Positions 26,660 to 35,889 of a stretch of DNA of 64,000 bases are shown in pieces. Positions within the stretch are counted from its first letter, which is position 1. Every line of letters begins with the position of its first letter. Under the pieces are notes generated by a model that ran no database searches, was not told where the DNA came from, and worked only from the letters and a program-made list of their open reading frames with translations. Both the position numbers and the translations under genes were made by a program. Where the stretch lies: NCBI RefSeq assembly GCF_021440085.1, contig NZ_JAKCPW010000002.1:62001-126000 (forward strand). The letters run 5' to 3'. The DNA is from Dyadobacter sp. CY261 (lineage in GTDB: Bacteria; Bacteroidota; Bacteroidia; Cytophagales; Spirosomataceae).

Positions 26660-28531
26660 ATGAAAAGAAATGCATTGCTGTGTTTCCTATATCTTTTATC
26701 ATGGGTGGCGGTTGCCCAAAATGCCGCTCCCGACACAAGCTGGATTAAGACCAACTACTCGAAAACAGAGCAATACATTACAATGCGCGATGGCGTGAAG
26801 CTTTTTACAGCCATTTACACTCCCAAAGACGATTCACAAACCTACCCCATCATGATGCAGCGGACACCGTACTCGGTACGGCCGTACGGTGAAAACAACT
26901 ATCGGCGCGCTCTCGGGCCTAATACATTGCTCATGCTGGAGAAGTACATTTTTGTGTATCAGGACGCACGCGGACGTTACAAAAGCGAGGGGAGTTTCCG
27001 GGAAATGACGCCGGCTATTGAGAACAAAAAAAGCAATAGGGACGTGGATGAGTCCAGCGATACTTACGACACGGTGGAGTGGCTTTTGAAAAATACCAAA
27101 AACAATGGGAAGGTAGGCCAATGGGGCATTTCATTTCCCGGTTACTATTCTTCCGCGGGTTTACCGAACGCACATCCGGCGATGAAGGCCGTTTCCCCAC
27201 AGGCACCCATGTCTGACGAATTCATCGGGGACGATTGCTACCACAACGGCGCATTTTTCCTGATGGATAATTTCGGCTTTTACAGTGGATTCGATGGACT
27301 GAAAAGTAAAGACGGGACGGCCTATCAGAGCCACTTCGATGCAGAATACAATGATGCTTACAAATATTTCCTCGATTTCGGTCCGTTGAAAAAGACCAAT
27401 GCCGCTCCCTATTTTGCCGATCCGAATTCGATCTGGCGACAGACTACCGCGCATCCGGTGTATGATGAGTTCTGGCAGTCGAGGAATGTTAAAAAGCATT
27501 TGAAAAACATTAAACCCGCGGTGCTCGTGGTGGGTGGGTGGTTCGATGCCGAAGATCTGTATGGTGCATTAAAAACATATGCAGCGATCGAAAAGCAGAG
27601 CCCGGGCAACAACAACCGGCTGGTAATGGGCCCATGGACGCACGGTGGCTGGGCGGCGCCGGTTTGGAAGGGCTTTGCGCAATATCAGTTTGGGAAAGAT
27701 GTGAACAAATATTATCAGGAAGAAATCGAAACGAAGTTTTTCAATTACTATCTCAAAGGGAAAGGCTCATTTGACCAGCCGGAGGTAACTGTTTTTGAGA
27801 CAGGCTCTAATCAATGGAAGCATTATGATGTGTGGCCGCCCGAAAATATCCAGCCGACTACTTATAATTTTGGGCCAAAGGGGAAAATGGCCGTTGCGAG
27901 GTTGACAAACGATGCAGGATCGACCAGCTATGAAAGCGATCCGGCGAATCCAGTGCCTTACACGAGCGTCACAAGCGGTCATAGGAATAATGAATACATG
28001 GCCGAAGACCAGCGTTTCGCGTCCAAACGACCGGATGTGCTGAGCTTTCAAACCGATTCGTTGACGGAAGATGTGACTTTGACCGGCGAGATCGTCGCGA
28101 ACCTGATGGTGTCGATGACCGGCTCGGATGCGGATTTCATTGTAAAGGTAATCGATGTTTGGCCGGCGGGATCGACGATTGTGGCAGCTAAGGAGGGGGA
28201 GAAGCCGGTTGCTATGGACGGTTACCAGCAAATGGTTCGCGCGGAAGTGCTGCGGGGAAAGTTCCGAAACAGTTTTTCGAAACCCGAGCCATTTGTAAAG
28301 GACAAGATCGAGAAAGTGACGGTTAAGCTCAATGAGGTGGCGCATACCTTCAAGAAAGGCCATCGGATTATGGTGCAGGTGCAAAGCAGCTGGTTTCCGC
28401 TGGTTGACCGTAACCCGCAGAAGTTCATAAATATTTTTGAAGCGTCGGAATCCGATTTCCAGAAGTCGCGGATCACCATTCATCATAATGCAAAGAACCC
28501 TAGCAGTATTACTTTGCCTGTAATGCGCTGA
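26660..28531 (+). CDS. Secreted CocE/NonD family hydrolase (X-Pro dipeptidyl-peptidase S15-like)
   Basis: 623 residues from the ATG at 26660, beginning with a signal peptide (MKRNALLCFLYLLSWVAVAQ). The alpha/beta-hydrolase domain has ITMRDGVKLFTAIYTPKD, oxyanion-type FVYQDARGRYKSEG, nucleophile Ser in GQWGISFPGYYSS, acid in GGWFDAEDLYG, and catalytic His in MGPWTHGGW. The C-terminal ~200 residues form the PepX-C jelly-roll (LTGEIVANLMVSMTGSDADF, later HRIMVQVQSSWFP). Relatives cleave esters, amides or X-Pro peptides. First gene of a three-gene operon with ThuA and a beta-helix protein, so an ester-bearing glycan is a possible substrate. Confidence 0.88.
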   Translation: MKRNALLCFLYLLSWVAVAQNAAPDTSWIKTNYSKTEQYITMRDGVKLFTAIYTPKDDSQTYPIMMQRTPYSVRPYGENNYRRALGPNTLLMLEKYIFVYQDARGRYKSEGSFREMTPAIENKKSNRDVDESSDTYDTVEWLLKNTKNNGKVGQWGISFPGYYSSAGLPNAHPAMKAVSPQAPMSDEFIGDDCYHNGAFFLMDNFGFYSGFDGLKSKDGTAYQSHFDAEYNDAYKYFLDFGPLKKTNAAPYFADPNSIWRQTTAHPVYDEFWQSRNVKKHLKNIKPAVLVVGGWFDAEDLYGALKTYAAIEKQSPGNNNRLVMGPWTHGGWAAPVWKGFAQYQFGKDVNKYYQEEIETKFFNYYLKGKGSFDQPEVTVFETGSNQWKHYDVWPPENIQPTTYNFGPKGKMAVARLTNDAGSTSYESDPANPVPYTSVTSGHRNNEYMAEDQRFASKRPDVLSFQTDSLTEDVTLTGEIVANLMVSMTGSDADFIVKVIDVWPAGSTIVAAKEGEKPVAMDGYQQMVRAEVLRGKFRNSFSKPEPFVKDKIEKVTVKLNEVAHTFKKGHRIMVQVQSSWFPLVDRNPQKFINIFEASESDFQKSRITIHHNAKNPSSITLPVMR

Positions 28532-28552
28532 TCATTTGAATAATACCCTTTT

Positions 28553-28581
28553 AATCCTAAATCCTTTAAAATCCTAAATCC
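28553..28581 (+). repeat. 12-base direct repeat in the CocE-ThuA spacer
   Basis: AATCCTAAATCC occurs at 28553-28564 and again at 28570-28581, directly before the ThuA start codon. It could be a regulator site or a small duplication. Confidence 0.5.
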
Positions 28582-28582
28582 A

Positions 28583-29359
28583 ATGAAAACTGTTTTCGGG
28601 AGAATCCCGGTTTATTGCTTTGTGCTGTGGTTCGCCGCCAGCATGATGGGTGTTTGTGCACAGACGAAGCCCAAATTTCATGTTTTGGTAATGGCAGAAC
28701 CCGGCGGCCATCATATTGCCTACTCTAAAGCGGCGCGGCCGTGGCTCGACTCTCTGGCCGAGAAAGAACATTTCAGCATTGATTATATTGACAAAGCCGA
28801 CCCGATTAACGAAGCATATCTTGCCAAATATCAGCTCATTATCCAGCTCGATTATGTGCCTTATGCATGGAAGCCCGAGGGAATGGCCGCATTTGAAAAA
28901 TATATCGATGAAGGCAAGGGAGGCTGGATCGGCTTTCATCATGCCACTTTACTGGGGGAATTCGATGGGTATAAAATATGGCCCTGGTTTTCGGATTTCA
29001 TGGGCGGTATCCGCTACAAAAACTACATTGCGGATTTCGCGGAAGCGACGGTGAAAATCGAAAACAGCAAGCATCCGATCATGAAAGGGGTACCCGCATC
29101 TTTTTCAGTAAAAAAAGAGGAATGGTACATCTACGACAAAAGCCCAAGGGCGAATGTAGATGTGATTGCGGGCGTCGACGAATCAACTTACCAGCCCGAT
29201 TCGAAGATCAAAATGGGGGATCACCCGGTTATTTGGTCGAATCCTAAAAAGAAGGCTAAGAATGTCTACATTTTTATGGGGCATTCGCCAGTACTTTTCG
29301 AAAGCGACGTTTACAAAACCATTTTCAAAAACGCCATTCTCTGGGCTGCCAAAAAATAA
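28583..29359 (+). CDS. Secreted ThuA domain protein
   Basis: 258 residues. Signal peptide to about residue 27 (ending MMGVCAQ). The rest is a ThuA (trehalose-utilisation) domain with a glutamine-amidotransferase-like fold: FHVLVMAEPGGHHIAYSKAA, YQLIIQLDYVPYAW, GKGGWIGFHHATLLG, MGGIRYKNYI, and the end VYIFMGHSPVLFES ... FKNAILWAAKK. The biochemical role of ThuA proteins is uncertain, but in Bacteroidota they are often secreted with carbohydrate-active enzymes. It lies between a CocE-type hydrolase (51-base gap) and a beta-helix protein (6-base gap), all on one strand with no terminator between. Confidence 0.88.
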   Translation: MKTVFGRIPVYCFVLWFAASMMGVCAQTKPKFHVLVMAEPGGHHIAYSKAARPWLDSLAEKEHFSIDYIDKADPINEAYLAKYQLIIQLDYVPYAWKPEGMAAFEKYIDEGKGGWIGFHHATLLGEFDGYKIWPWFSDFMGGIRYKNYIADFAEATVKIENSKHPIMKGVPASFSVKKEEWYIYDKSPRANVDVIAGVDESTYQPDSKIKMGDHPVIWSNPKKKAKNVYIFMGHSPVLFESDVYKTIFKNAILWAAKK

Positions 29360-29365
29360 CCGGAT

Positions 29366-32359
29366 ATGTTAACAAGAATTTTATTAGCTGTGCTGATCAT
29401 TTCAGTGCAGCAGGTTTGCTTTGCGCAAAAGAAAAAGTCGGTGAACGCGAAAACCTCTGAAAGCAAGTCGTTTTACCAGGCCGGGTTGGAGGACGACGAT
29501 GCTGTTTACTTCACCTCAGAGAGCTTCAAAATCACAAATGACGGTAAGACCGACGTCTCCGATGAGCTGCAACGGGCTATTAATGAAGTAAAGACTAACT
29601 ATAATTTCGGGATCGTCTTCATTCCCGAGGGTATTTACAAGATTAGCAAGACTATCTACATTCCTACGGCCGTCCGCGTGATCGGTTATGGTAAAAAGCG
29701 ACCAGAGATCGTGCTGGCTAACAATGCACCGGGTTTTCAGGAAGAATACCCGCAGGATAAGGGTAATGCCAAATATATGTTTTGGTTTACTTCATCGATC
29801 CCTAAAGAAGGTCAACCCATTCCCGACGCCGGCGCCAGCACTTTTTATAGCGCTATGTCCAATGTGGATCTTCGGATCGGGGCCGGTAACCCTTCGGCAG
29901 TAGCGTTACGGACACATTTTGCGCAACACAGCTTTATTTCACACGTCGATATTTACGCGGGCGACGGCAAGGCAGGCATGTTTGATGTGGGTAATGAAAT
30001 GGAGGACGTGCGCTTTTTTGGTGGAGAATACGGTATCTATACCTTCAAGCCATCGCCGGGATGGCAGTTTATGATGGTGGACACCTATTTTGAAGGACAG
30101 CGCAAAGCGGCGATCCGTTCGCAAGAATCCGGTCTTACCATTGTGCGAATGACGGTTAAGAATGTACCAACGGTTTTAGAGGTCAATCCTAATTTTTACG
30201 AAAAACTGTTCATCGAAGACAGCCGCTTCGAAAACATAAGCGGTCCGGCCCTGGTAATCAGTAATGAGAACAATGCGTATACACAAATCAGTTTGCGGCA
30301 CATCGATTGTAAAAAGGTGCCGGTACTCGTGAGTTTTCGCGAAAGCGGAAAGCAAATTGCCGGTAAGGGGGAGCTGTTCAGGATAAAAGCTTTCAACCAC
30401 GGTCTGCAAATGGCAGCCATTGACGCAAAACCGGTTCATACTACTACACAGGAAATTGAAACACTGAAAATCGAACCAGTCCCTGCCGCCAGGGACATTC
30501 CCGCATTCCCGGCTATGGAGACCTGGGTGAATTTGAAAGCATTAGGTGCGAAGGGGGACGGCATTACCGACGACACAAAGGCAATACAAGCGGCCATTGA
30601 CCAGCATGGTGCCATCTACGTCCCGCAAGGCTGGTACCGCATTACGGAAACATTGAAACTGAAAGAAAAAACAATGCTTATCGGTCTCAATCCGGTTTCG
30701 ACCCAATTCATTTTGCAGGATAACACAGAAGCGTTCGGAAGTTTTGGGCCACCGAAACCGATGGTAGAGTCGTCCCAGGGCGGCAGTAATGTTCTCACTG
30801 GAATTGGTATTTCAACGGCTGCCAGTAATACCCGCGCTGTTGGTTTGAAATGGACAGCAGGAGGCAATTCGTATGTCAATGATGTGAAATTTCTGGGCGG
30901 ACATGGCAATATTATGCGAAAACGACCCGGGCAAGAAGTATTGAGCAATGCGTCGCATGTAGGCAATGAACAGCATTGGGATACGCAATATTGGAGCCTT
31001 TGGATAACTAATGGCGGCGGTGGAACATTCAAGAATATCTGGACGGCGAATACTTTCGCTTCCGCGGGTACTTATGTGTCGAACACGTCCACGCCCGGAC
31101 GTATTTATGCGATGTCGGTAGAGCATCATGTTCGTAATGAGGTGCGGTTCAAAAATGTTTCGAACTGGAAAGTGTATGCCTTGCAATTGGAGGAGGAGAG
31201 TAAGGAAAGTTCAAACTGTCAGCCGCTCGAAATCGAGTCTTGCGACAATATGGTGTTTGCAAATTTGTACATGTTTCGGGTGATCCGCGTAAGCACACCT
31301 TATCCGCATTCCATCCGGTCGTGGAATAATCGGAAATTGGAATTCCTGAACGTGCATAATTACAGCCAGACAAAATACCCGTCGACGGTTCCGCTCTTCG
31401 ATGTGAATTCGGGACTTGAAGTGCGTCCGTGGGAGTTTAACAGGCTCATTATCGACAATCCCAAACCCAAACCCATTGATTTGCAACCGGGGAAAGTGGT
31501 GCAATTGGCAAAAGGATTTGAATTCGCGGACGGCATTTGCCGGGATAGCAAAGGCAATGTGTATTTCAGCGAATCGCGCGCCCGACGGATTTATAAATGG
31601 TCTGTAGAAACAAATACATTGAGCCTGGTGGCCGATTTTCCATGGGAGCCGCTTTCGCTGGGTGTGGATACAAAGGATAGCTTGCTGGTGGTATTTAAAT
31701 ATGTTCCGAAACAGGGCTATATCAGGAATGGGCGACCAGAGACATTTCCTAACCCGCCTGATGCCGCCGGGACCTCTTTCAGTGGATGGGGGAATAATGG
31801 TTTTGGGACGTTAGTATACTCCATTAATACAGACAAGCCGGAGGAAACTATAAGAAGACTTTTGTGGTTGCCGCTCGGTAAGAAGAAAGACATTGTTAAA
31901 ACCTTAAATCCCTCGAATCGCAGAAGAGATTCGGGTGATTTATTGAAAGTAAGTACCAATGAATTCAACACATGCTGGGTAGCGCCCGATTTGGTGACCA
32001 TCGTGCCGGAAATTTACGATCTGGCGCGTTCCAATGCGCTGGTTGAAGGTTATCCAGGCAAAGTGCTATATGGTACCGATGAATATCTGAAAAGAACATT
32101 CCGTTTCAACGTCGGGCCGAAAGGCCATTTGTCCGAACCACAATTATTCGCGGAGAAGGGGGAATTCAGTTCGGCAGTGGATCGCGAAGGCAATGTGTAT
32201 ATCGCCGACGGACAGATTTATGTATTTGACCCTTCCGGAAAGGAGATTAATTTAATTGAGACGCCAGAGAGGCCATCGACGATTGTTTTGGCCGGGGAAA
32301 ATGGTAATACATTGTTCATCACCGGCCGGAATGGCTTGTATGCAATCAGGGTAAAATAG
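29366..32359 (+). CDS. Secreted protein: right-handed beta-helix (pectate-lyase-3 type) plus NHL/SMP-30-like propeller
   Basis: 997 residues with signal peptide (LLAVLIISVQQVCFAQ). There are two Pectate-lyase-3-like beta-helix modules: the first from about residue 50 (FKITNDGKTDVSDELQRAI, IVFIPEGIYKISKTIYIP) and the second from about 385 (LGAKGDGITDDTKAIQAAI, AIYVPQGWYRITETLKL). From about residue 705 a beta-propeller-like part follows, with FADGICRDSKGNVYFSES, SSAVDREGNVYIADGQIYVF and LFITGRNGLYAI, resembling SMP-30/NHL repeats. Polysaccharide lyase or hydrolase activity is plausible but no catalytic residues can be assigned. Fusion of helix and propeller is unusual. Six bases separate it from ThuA. 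Confidence 0.8.
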   Translation: MLTRILLAVLIISVQQVCFAQKKKSVNAKTSESKSFYQAGLEDDDAVYFTSESFKITNDGKTDVSDELQRAINEVKTNYNFGIVFIPEGIYKISKTIYIPTAVRVIGYGKKRPEIVLANNAPGFQEEYPQDKGNAKYMFWFTSSIPKEGQPIPDAGASTFYSAMSNVDLRIGAGNPSAVALRTHFAQHSFISHVDIYAGDGKAGMFDVGNEMEDVRFFGGEYGIYTFKPSPGWQFMMVDTYFEGQRKAAIRSQESGLTIVRMTVKNVPTVLEVNPNFYEKLFIEDSRFENISGPALVISNENNAYTQISLRHIDCKKVPVLVSFRESGKQIAGKGELFRIKAFNHGLQMAAIDAKPVHTTTQEIETLKIEPVPAARDIPAFPAMETWVNLKALGAKGDGITDDTKAIQAAIDQHGAIYVPQGWYRITETLKLKEKTMLIGLNPVSTQFILQDNTEAFGSFGPPKPMVESSQGGSNVLTGIGISTAASNTRAVGLKWTAGGNSYVNDVKFLGGHGNIMRKRPGQEVLSNASHVGNEQHWDTQYWSLWITNGGGGTFKNIWTANTFASAGTYVSNTSTPGRIYAMSVEHHVRNEVRFKNVSNWKVYALQLEEESKESSNCQPLEIESCDNMVFANLYMFRVIRVSTPYPHSIRSWNNRKLEFLNVHNYSQTKYPSTVPLFDVNSGLEVRPWEFNRLIIDNPKPKPIDLQPGKVVQLAKGFEFADGICRDSKGNVYFSESRARRIYKWSVETNTLSLVADFPWEPLSLGVDTKDSLLVVFKYVPKQGYIRNGRPETFPNPPDAAGTSFSGWGNNGFGTLVYSINTDKPEETIRRLLWLPLGKKKDIVKTLNPSNRRRDSGDLLKVSTNEFNTCWVAPDLVTIVPEIYDLARSNALVEGYPGKVLYGTDEYLKRTFRFNVGPKGHLSEPQLFAEKGEFSSAVDREGNVYIADGQIYVFDPSGKEINLIETPERPSTIVLAGENGNTLFITGRNGLYAIRVK

Positions 32360-32366
32360 CAAATTC

Positions 32367-32404
32367 AAATGGCTGGCATTGTTGATCGAATGCCAGCCAT
32401 TTTT
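32367..32404. terminator. Bidirectional terminator between the beta-helix gene and the phosphatase gene
   Basis: A perfect 14-bp stem (AAATGGCTGGCATT / AATGCCAGCCATTT) with an 8-base loop, flanked by A and T runs, sits between two convergent stops and can serve both strands. Confidence 0.9.
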
Positions 32405-32408
32405 AGGC

Positions 32409-33812
32409 CTAATTAATACCCTTGCGCTTCTTGTATTCCTGGTAACGCTGATTATACTCCTTCAATTCTTCTTCCTTGAAAGTCTTCAGATAATGCTCCG
32501 GCAAATCGAGCCTTTCCTTCATTTTTAAAGTATTCGAAAGCTCAACCAGTGTATTGACACCGTTTTTATCCTTATTGAGATCAAACGCATCGTACAAGTC
32601 GCCATTGACGGTGAACGCTTTAAATGAAAGTTTGTTTTGATCGACTGTAATAGCCTGGTACAGCTGGGTGTTGGAAGCGGCGCGGTCCATCCAGTTTTGC
32701 AGGCCGATATCATACATTTTCGGTCCGCTTACCGAAACCACATAAATCGGACCATTCGGCTTTTTGCGGCTCTGCCCGACCGGAATGTTGAGCCCGCGAC
32801 CATAGGTGTGGTCATGGCCTTGCAGAACGATGTCTACTTTATGCTTTTTGTACAATGGCTCCATTTTGTCACGCCATTCATCATTGTCACGGCCGTTTTT
32901 GGTGGAATAAATCGGATGGTGGTGTACGACGATCGTCCAGCGGTTTGGGTGATTAGTAGTGACTTGCTCAAACCAGGCAGCCTGTTTTTTCATTGTCGTT
33001 GAATCCAGAATAGCTGCTTGTGAATCAAGAGAAATAAATCGGACACCCTGGTAATCGATGTAATAGGCCGTTTCTGAAAGTCCTTCGGGGCCGTTTTCCG
33101 GTAATGCGAACTGCGGTTTCCAGTGTTTCGATACAAACAGATTCTTTTGTTCGTCGCGGAAATACTCGTGGTTACCGGGAGTCGCCAGGTTTGGAACCAT
33201 ACCGTTGATCCACCCCCCGGCTTCGAACCATTCGCCCCATTGGTAATCTACATTAGAGTTGTTGATCAGGTCGCCGGCGTGGATCATCAGATTCGCCTTG
33301 GGCAATGTAGCGAATGCTCCGCGTACAGCCCGCGACCATAGCGAGCGAATATCGTTCTGTGCGTCGCCAAAGTAAAGGAATGAAACTGGTTCAGGCTTAT
33401 CGGAAGCCGTTTTAAAATGGAACCATTCACTCCACGATTGGCCATCGCCAACGCGGTAAACATATTGTGTGGCTGGTTTCAGGTCGCCGAAGTTGGCTTC
33501 GTGGTAGTGCACCGTTTTACCATCCAGCACAACTTTGTGCGTAGCCGCCTGAACGGTGCGTGCCTTGGATGGAAAATCTGGGGAGGGATCGGCTTCATGG
33601 ATGGCAGCAATGGCGTTCGTCACCGTTGAATCGGTGCGCCAGTTGACGGCCTGAGAAGTTGCCGGATTGCCTTTATAACCCAGTATCACGCGATCGGGAA
33701 AAGAGGTAGGCGGATAACTTTTATTTTGCTGAGCGTATGCAGGCGCGACACCAGCACTCAGTAGAATTCCTGCGTAAAGGAATTTGAAATATAATTTGTT
33801 AAAAGACTGCAT
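32409..33812 (-). CDS. Secreted purple-acid-phosphatase-like metallophosphoesterase
   Basis: 467 residues from the ATG at 33812; an upstream TTG at 33827 is less likely. Signal peptide to about residue 27 (ending APAYAQ). An N-terminal FN3-like purple acid phosphatase domain (residues ~35-140, with RVILGYKGNPATSQAVNWRT and PATQYVYRVGDG) precedes the calcineurin-like domain. All metal blocks are visible: YFGDAQND, HAGDLINN, TPGNHEYF, VVHHHPIYS and LQGHDHTYGRG. The His-containing GHDHTYGR matches the family. It hydrolyses phosphate esters in the periplasm or outside. Convergent with the beta-helix operon and divergent from a beta-lactamase-like lipoprotein. Confidence 0.92.
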   Translation of the reverse strand: MQSFNKLYFKFLYAGILLSAGVAPAYAQQNKSYPPTSFPDRVILGYKGNPATSQAVNWRTDSTVTNAIAAIHEADPSPDFPSKARTVQAATHKVVLDGKTVHYHEANFGDLKPATQYVYRVGDGQSWSEWFHFKTASDKPEPVSFLYFGDAQNDIRSLWSRAVRGAFATLPKANLMIHAGDLINNSNVDYQWGEWFEAGGWINGMVPNLATPGNHEYFRDEQKNLFVSKHWKPQFALPENGPEGLSETAYYIDYQGVRFISLDSQAAILDSTTMKKQAAWFEQVTTNHPNRWTIVVHHHPIYSTKNGRDNDEWRDKMEPLYKKHKVDIVLQGHDHTYGRGLNIPVGQSRKKPNGPIYVVSVSGPKMYDIGLQNWMDRAASNTQLYQAITVDQNKLSFKAFTVNGDLYDAFDLNKDKNGVNTLVELSNTLKMKERLDLPEHYLKTFKEEELKEYNQRYQEYKKRKGIN

Positions 33813-33909
33813 AGGAGCATTGTGCAAATTGTGGTCACAATATTACCCGTTTGGAAAGCAATCGGGCTAGTTGCTATCTTCATTTTACATTTTGATAACA
33901 TTACAGGCC

Positions 33910-35157
33910 ATGAAACGGTATTTACCCTTGATTTTGAGCCTATGCCTGTTTTTGGCAGGGGTGCTCGCTTGTAAAAAGGACAAAGATCCCGATCCCGTCG
34001 ATGAAGATCCGGCGATGAAGTTTGTGAGGATTCTTGACGATTCCTTAAAAGACAAAGGTTTCGGTTACAGCTTTGCGGTGTATAAAAAAGACCAGCTAAT
34101 CGGCTCCGGGGTGGGCGGCTATTATGCTCGGCAAGTCGAAGTCCAGGAGGACAAACCGGTCACGCTGGATACCAAAATGCAGATTGCGAGCATGACCAAA
34201 ACCATTACCGCGGCCGCATTTCTCAAATTAGCCAAAGAGAAGGGTATTAAAACAACCGACAAGATCATCGATTACCTTCCCAGAACCTGGGTTAAAGGTC
34301 CGAATATCGACCTGATTACATTCAAAGACCTCCTGACGCACACAAGCGGCATTATAGGGATGGGAGAAAATTGCCGGAATGGCGCTTATACTGAAAATGT
34401 TTGGTATGGGTTGAAACTGCTGATCCAAATGGGGATCAGAAAGGAAAACCACGGATCGAGTTGCTATCAGAATGCAAATTTCGGACTTTTCAGAGTTTTG
34501 ATCCCGGCTATTAATGGCCTCCAATTCTCGGGTAACGACGAGAATGATGCACTCTTTGCTTTACGGGCCTATGAAGAATATGTCCAAAAAAATGTATTCC
34601 AAAAAGCGGGCATTGTTACAGATGAGTTCCTAACCAACAGTTTCCCAACGCCCACATTTGGCTATGATTTTCCCTACTCAGGCGAATTCGGCTTCGATCC
34701 GGGCGATTTTAGCACGACCACCGGCGGTTATGGTATTTATCTTTCAGCTAGCCAGGGTGTTAAGCTATATGCAGCTCTCTTCTCGACTGAGAATAATACC
34801 GTCATCACACAAGATATCCGCGACGAAATTATTACGAACGGCCTGGGTAGTTACAGTGCCGTTATGCCCGAAGGGAAATTCAGCTACCACGACGGCTGGT
34901 GGTATTCGGGTATCACAGTTCTCAATCCAAAAGGTTTCAGGAGCGTTTGGATGCATTGCCCAGAAGATATTACGGTCGTACTTTTCACCAATGCGCTCCG
35001 CAACGGCGACGGCCTTTTTCCGCTCCGTTCTGAGTTTTATCAGGACATTACTTCCTATGTGTTATGGGCATTCTCGCAATACAAGGATCCGAATCGAGGG
35101 AAGCGGGCGCGGCGGGTTAACTTTCATGATTATCTGGAACATCCCGAGCCGCATTGA
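33910..35157 (+). CDS. Beta-lactamase/serine hydrolase family lipoprotein
   Basis: 415 residues from the ATG at 33910 (MKRYLPLILSLCLFLAG), giving a lipoprotein signal with the lipobox cysteine in AGVLACKKDKD, followed by an acidic linker. The class C-like serine hydrolase fold has SxxK in QIASMTKTITAAAFLK, the Tyr-x-Asn equivalent in SSCYQNANFGLF and a late YHDGWWYSG block in place of the KTG or HxG triad. Such proteins are usually esterases or D-amino-peptidases rather than true beta-lactamases. The anchor suggests the outer-membrane or periplasmic face. No partner gene is adjacent. Confidence 0.82.
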   Translation: MKRYLPLILSLCLFLAGVLACKKDKDPDPVDEDPAMKFVRILDDSLKDKGFGYSFAVYKKDQLIGSGVGGYYARQVEVQEDKPVTLDTKMQIASMTKTITAAAFLKLAKEKGIKTTDKIIDYLPRTWVKGPNIDLITFKDLLTHTSGIIGMGENCRNGAYTENVWYGLKLLIQMGIRKENHGSSCYQNANFGLFRVLIPAINGLQFSGNDENDALFALRAYEEYVQKNVFQKAGIVTDEFLTNSFPTPTFGYDFPYSGEFGFDPGDFSTTTGGYGIYLSASQGVKLYAALFSTENNTVITQDIRDEIITNGLGSYSAVMPEGKFSYHDGWWYSGITVLNPKGFRSVWMHCPEDITVVLFTNALRNGDGLFPLRSEFYQDITSYVLWAFSQYKDPNRGKRARRVNFHDYLEHPEPH

Positions 35158-35199
35158 TTAGTTGGTAGCGAAGGTTGTTTTTGTAAAGGAAATCGAACT

Positions 35200-35343
35200 T
35201 TAAGGACGGAGTTTATTTTCTTCCAAATACTTTTGCAGTTGCTCCAAATTCATATCCTTGATTTCTTCCGATATTTTAGTTTTGATTTCGCGAAATGTTT
35301 TCACGGCGTCAAACTGCTTTACTTTGTGTTCTTTCGTTTTCAT
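35200..35343 (-). CDS. Putative small antitoxin partner of the PIN protein
   Basis: 47 residues, highly charged and helical, with the element QFDAVKTFREIKTKISEEI. This resembles the FDAV-x-M-M-R-x-I-R-D-x-(L/I)-S short proteins found beside PIN toxins in cyanobacteria and other bacteria (resemblance from memory, not from a search). Its ATG (35343-35341) overlaps the TGA of the PIN gene in an ATGA arrangement, so translation is coupled. Order toxin then antitoxin is the reverse of the common VapBC layout. There is no DNA-binding domain, so it could neutralise but probably not autoregulate. Confidence 0.65.
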   Translation of the reverse strand: MKTKEHKVKQFDAVKTFREIKTKISEEIKDMNLEQLQKYLEENKLRP

Positions 35344-35795
35344 AGGTGTAGAATAGCTCGTGGTGACCGTATGTCAATCGACTGGTAGCCTGATAATAAA
35401 TTTACAGAATTATAGCCTGGAATTCGGGTTTTGTTTACGATATGTTTAAAGTTCCAACTAATCAACATATCAACTTTATTAATGGTTGCCAAGGCAATGT
35501 GGACACAATCGTCAAAACTGGTTTCCCCCACCACATTCGATTCTATGTATTTTCGTGCCAATTGAAGAACAGCGCTGTCGACGTCAACTTTTTCGAGATT
35601 TTCTTCGTCGAGACTTTGGAAGAAACCCCTTACCCGCTCCGGAGCGCGTTTTAATTCACTCTCGGCCAGTCCGGAGTAAACGCATGTTATTTGACCTGCA
35701 TTGATTTTTTCGAATATTGCCAGGCTTTCATTTTCGAACTCACAGTCGAAAACTCCTCCAAACACAGAAGTATCAAGATAGTAGCGAGGGCGCAT
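35340..35795 (-). CDS. PIN-domain putative ribonuclease toxin (VapC-like)
   Basis: 151 residues from the ATG at 35795 (MRPRYYLDTSVFGG); the longer frame adds 28 residues not seen in the family. The acidic PIN site is present: Asp8 (YLDTSVFGG), Glu45 (SGLAESEL), Asp95/Asp96 (SFDDCVHIALA) and a final acidic position near VDMLISWNFKHIVN. The SWNFKHI strand is typical of a PIN subgroup in Bacteroidota and cyanobacteria. It would act as a metal-dependent RNase. It overlaps the small downstream gene by four bases. Whether it is toxic is inferred from family and arrangement. Confidence 0.82.
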   Translation of the reverse strand: MRPRYYLDTSVFGGVFDCEFENESLAIFEKINAGQITCVYSGLAESELKRAPERVRGFFQSLDEENLEKVDVDSAVLQLARKYIESNVVGETSFDDCVHIALATINKVDMLISWNFKHIVNKTRIPGYNSVNLLSGYQSIDIRSPRAILHL

Positions 35796-35889
35796 AGATA
35801 GCGTGTGTAAGTTTTGCTGGTAGCGCGAAGTTAGGATTATCTGGTAGCTGGAAAAGGGCTTGATAGGCCAAATGTCCAAATGACCTGCC

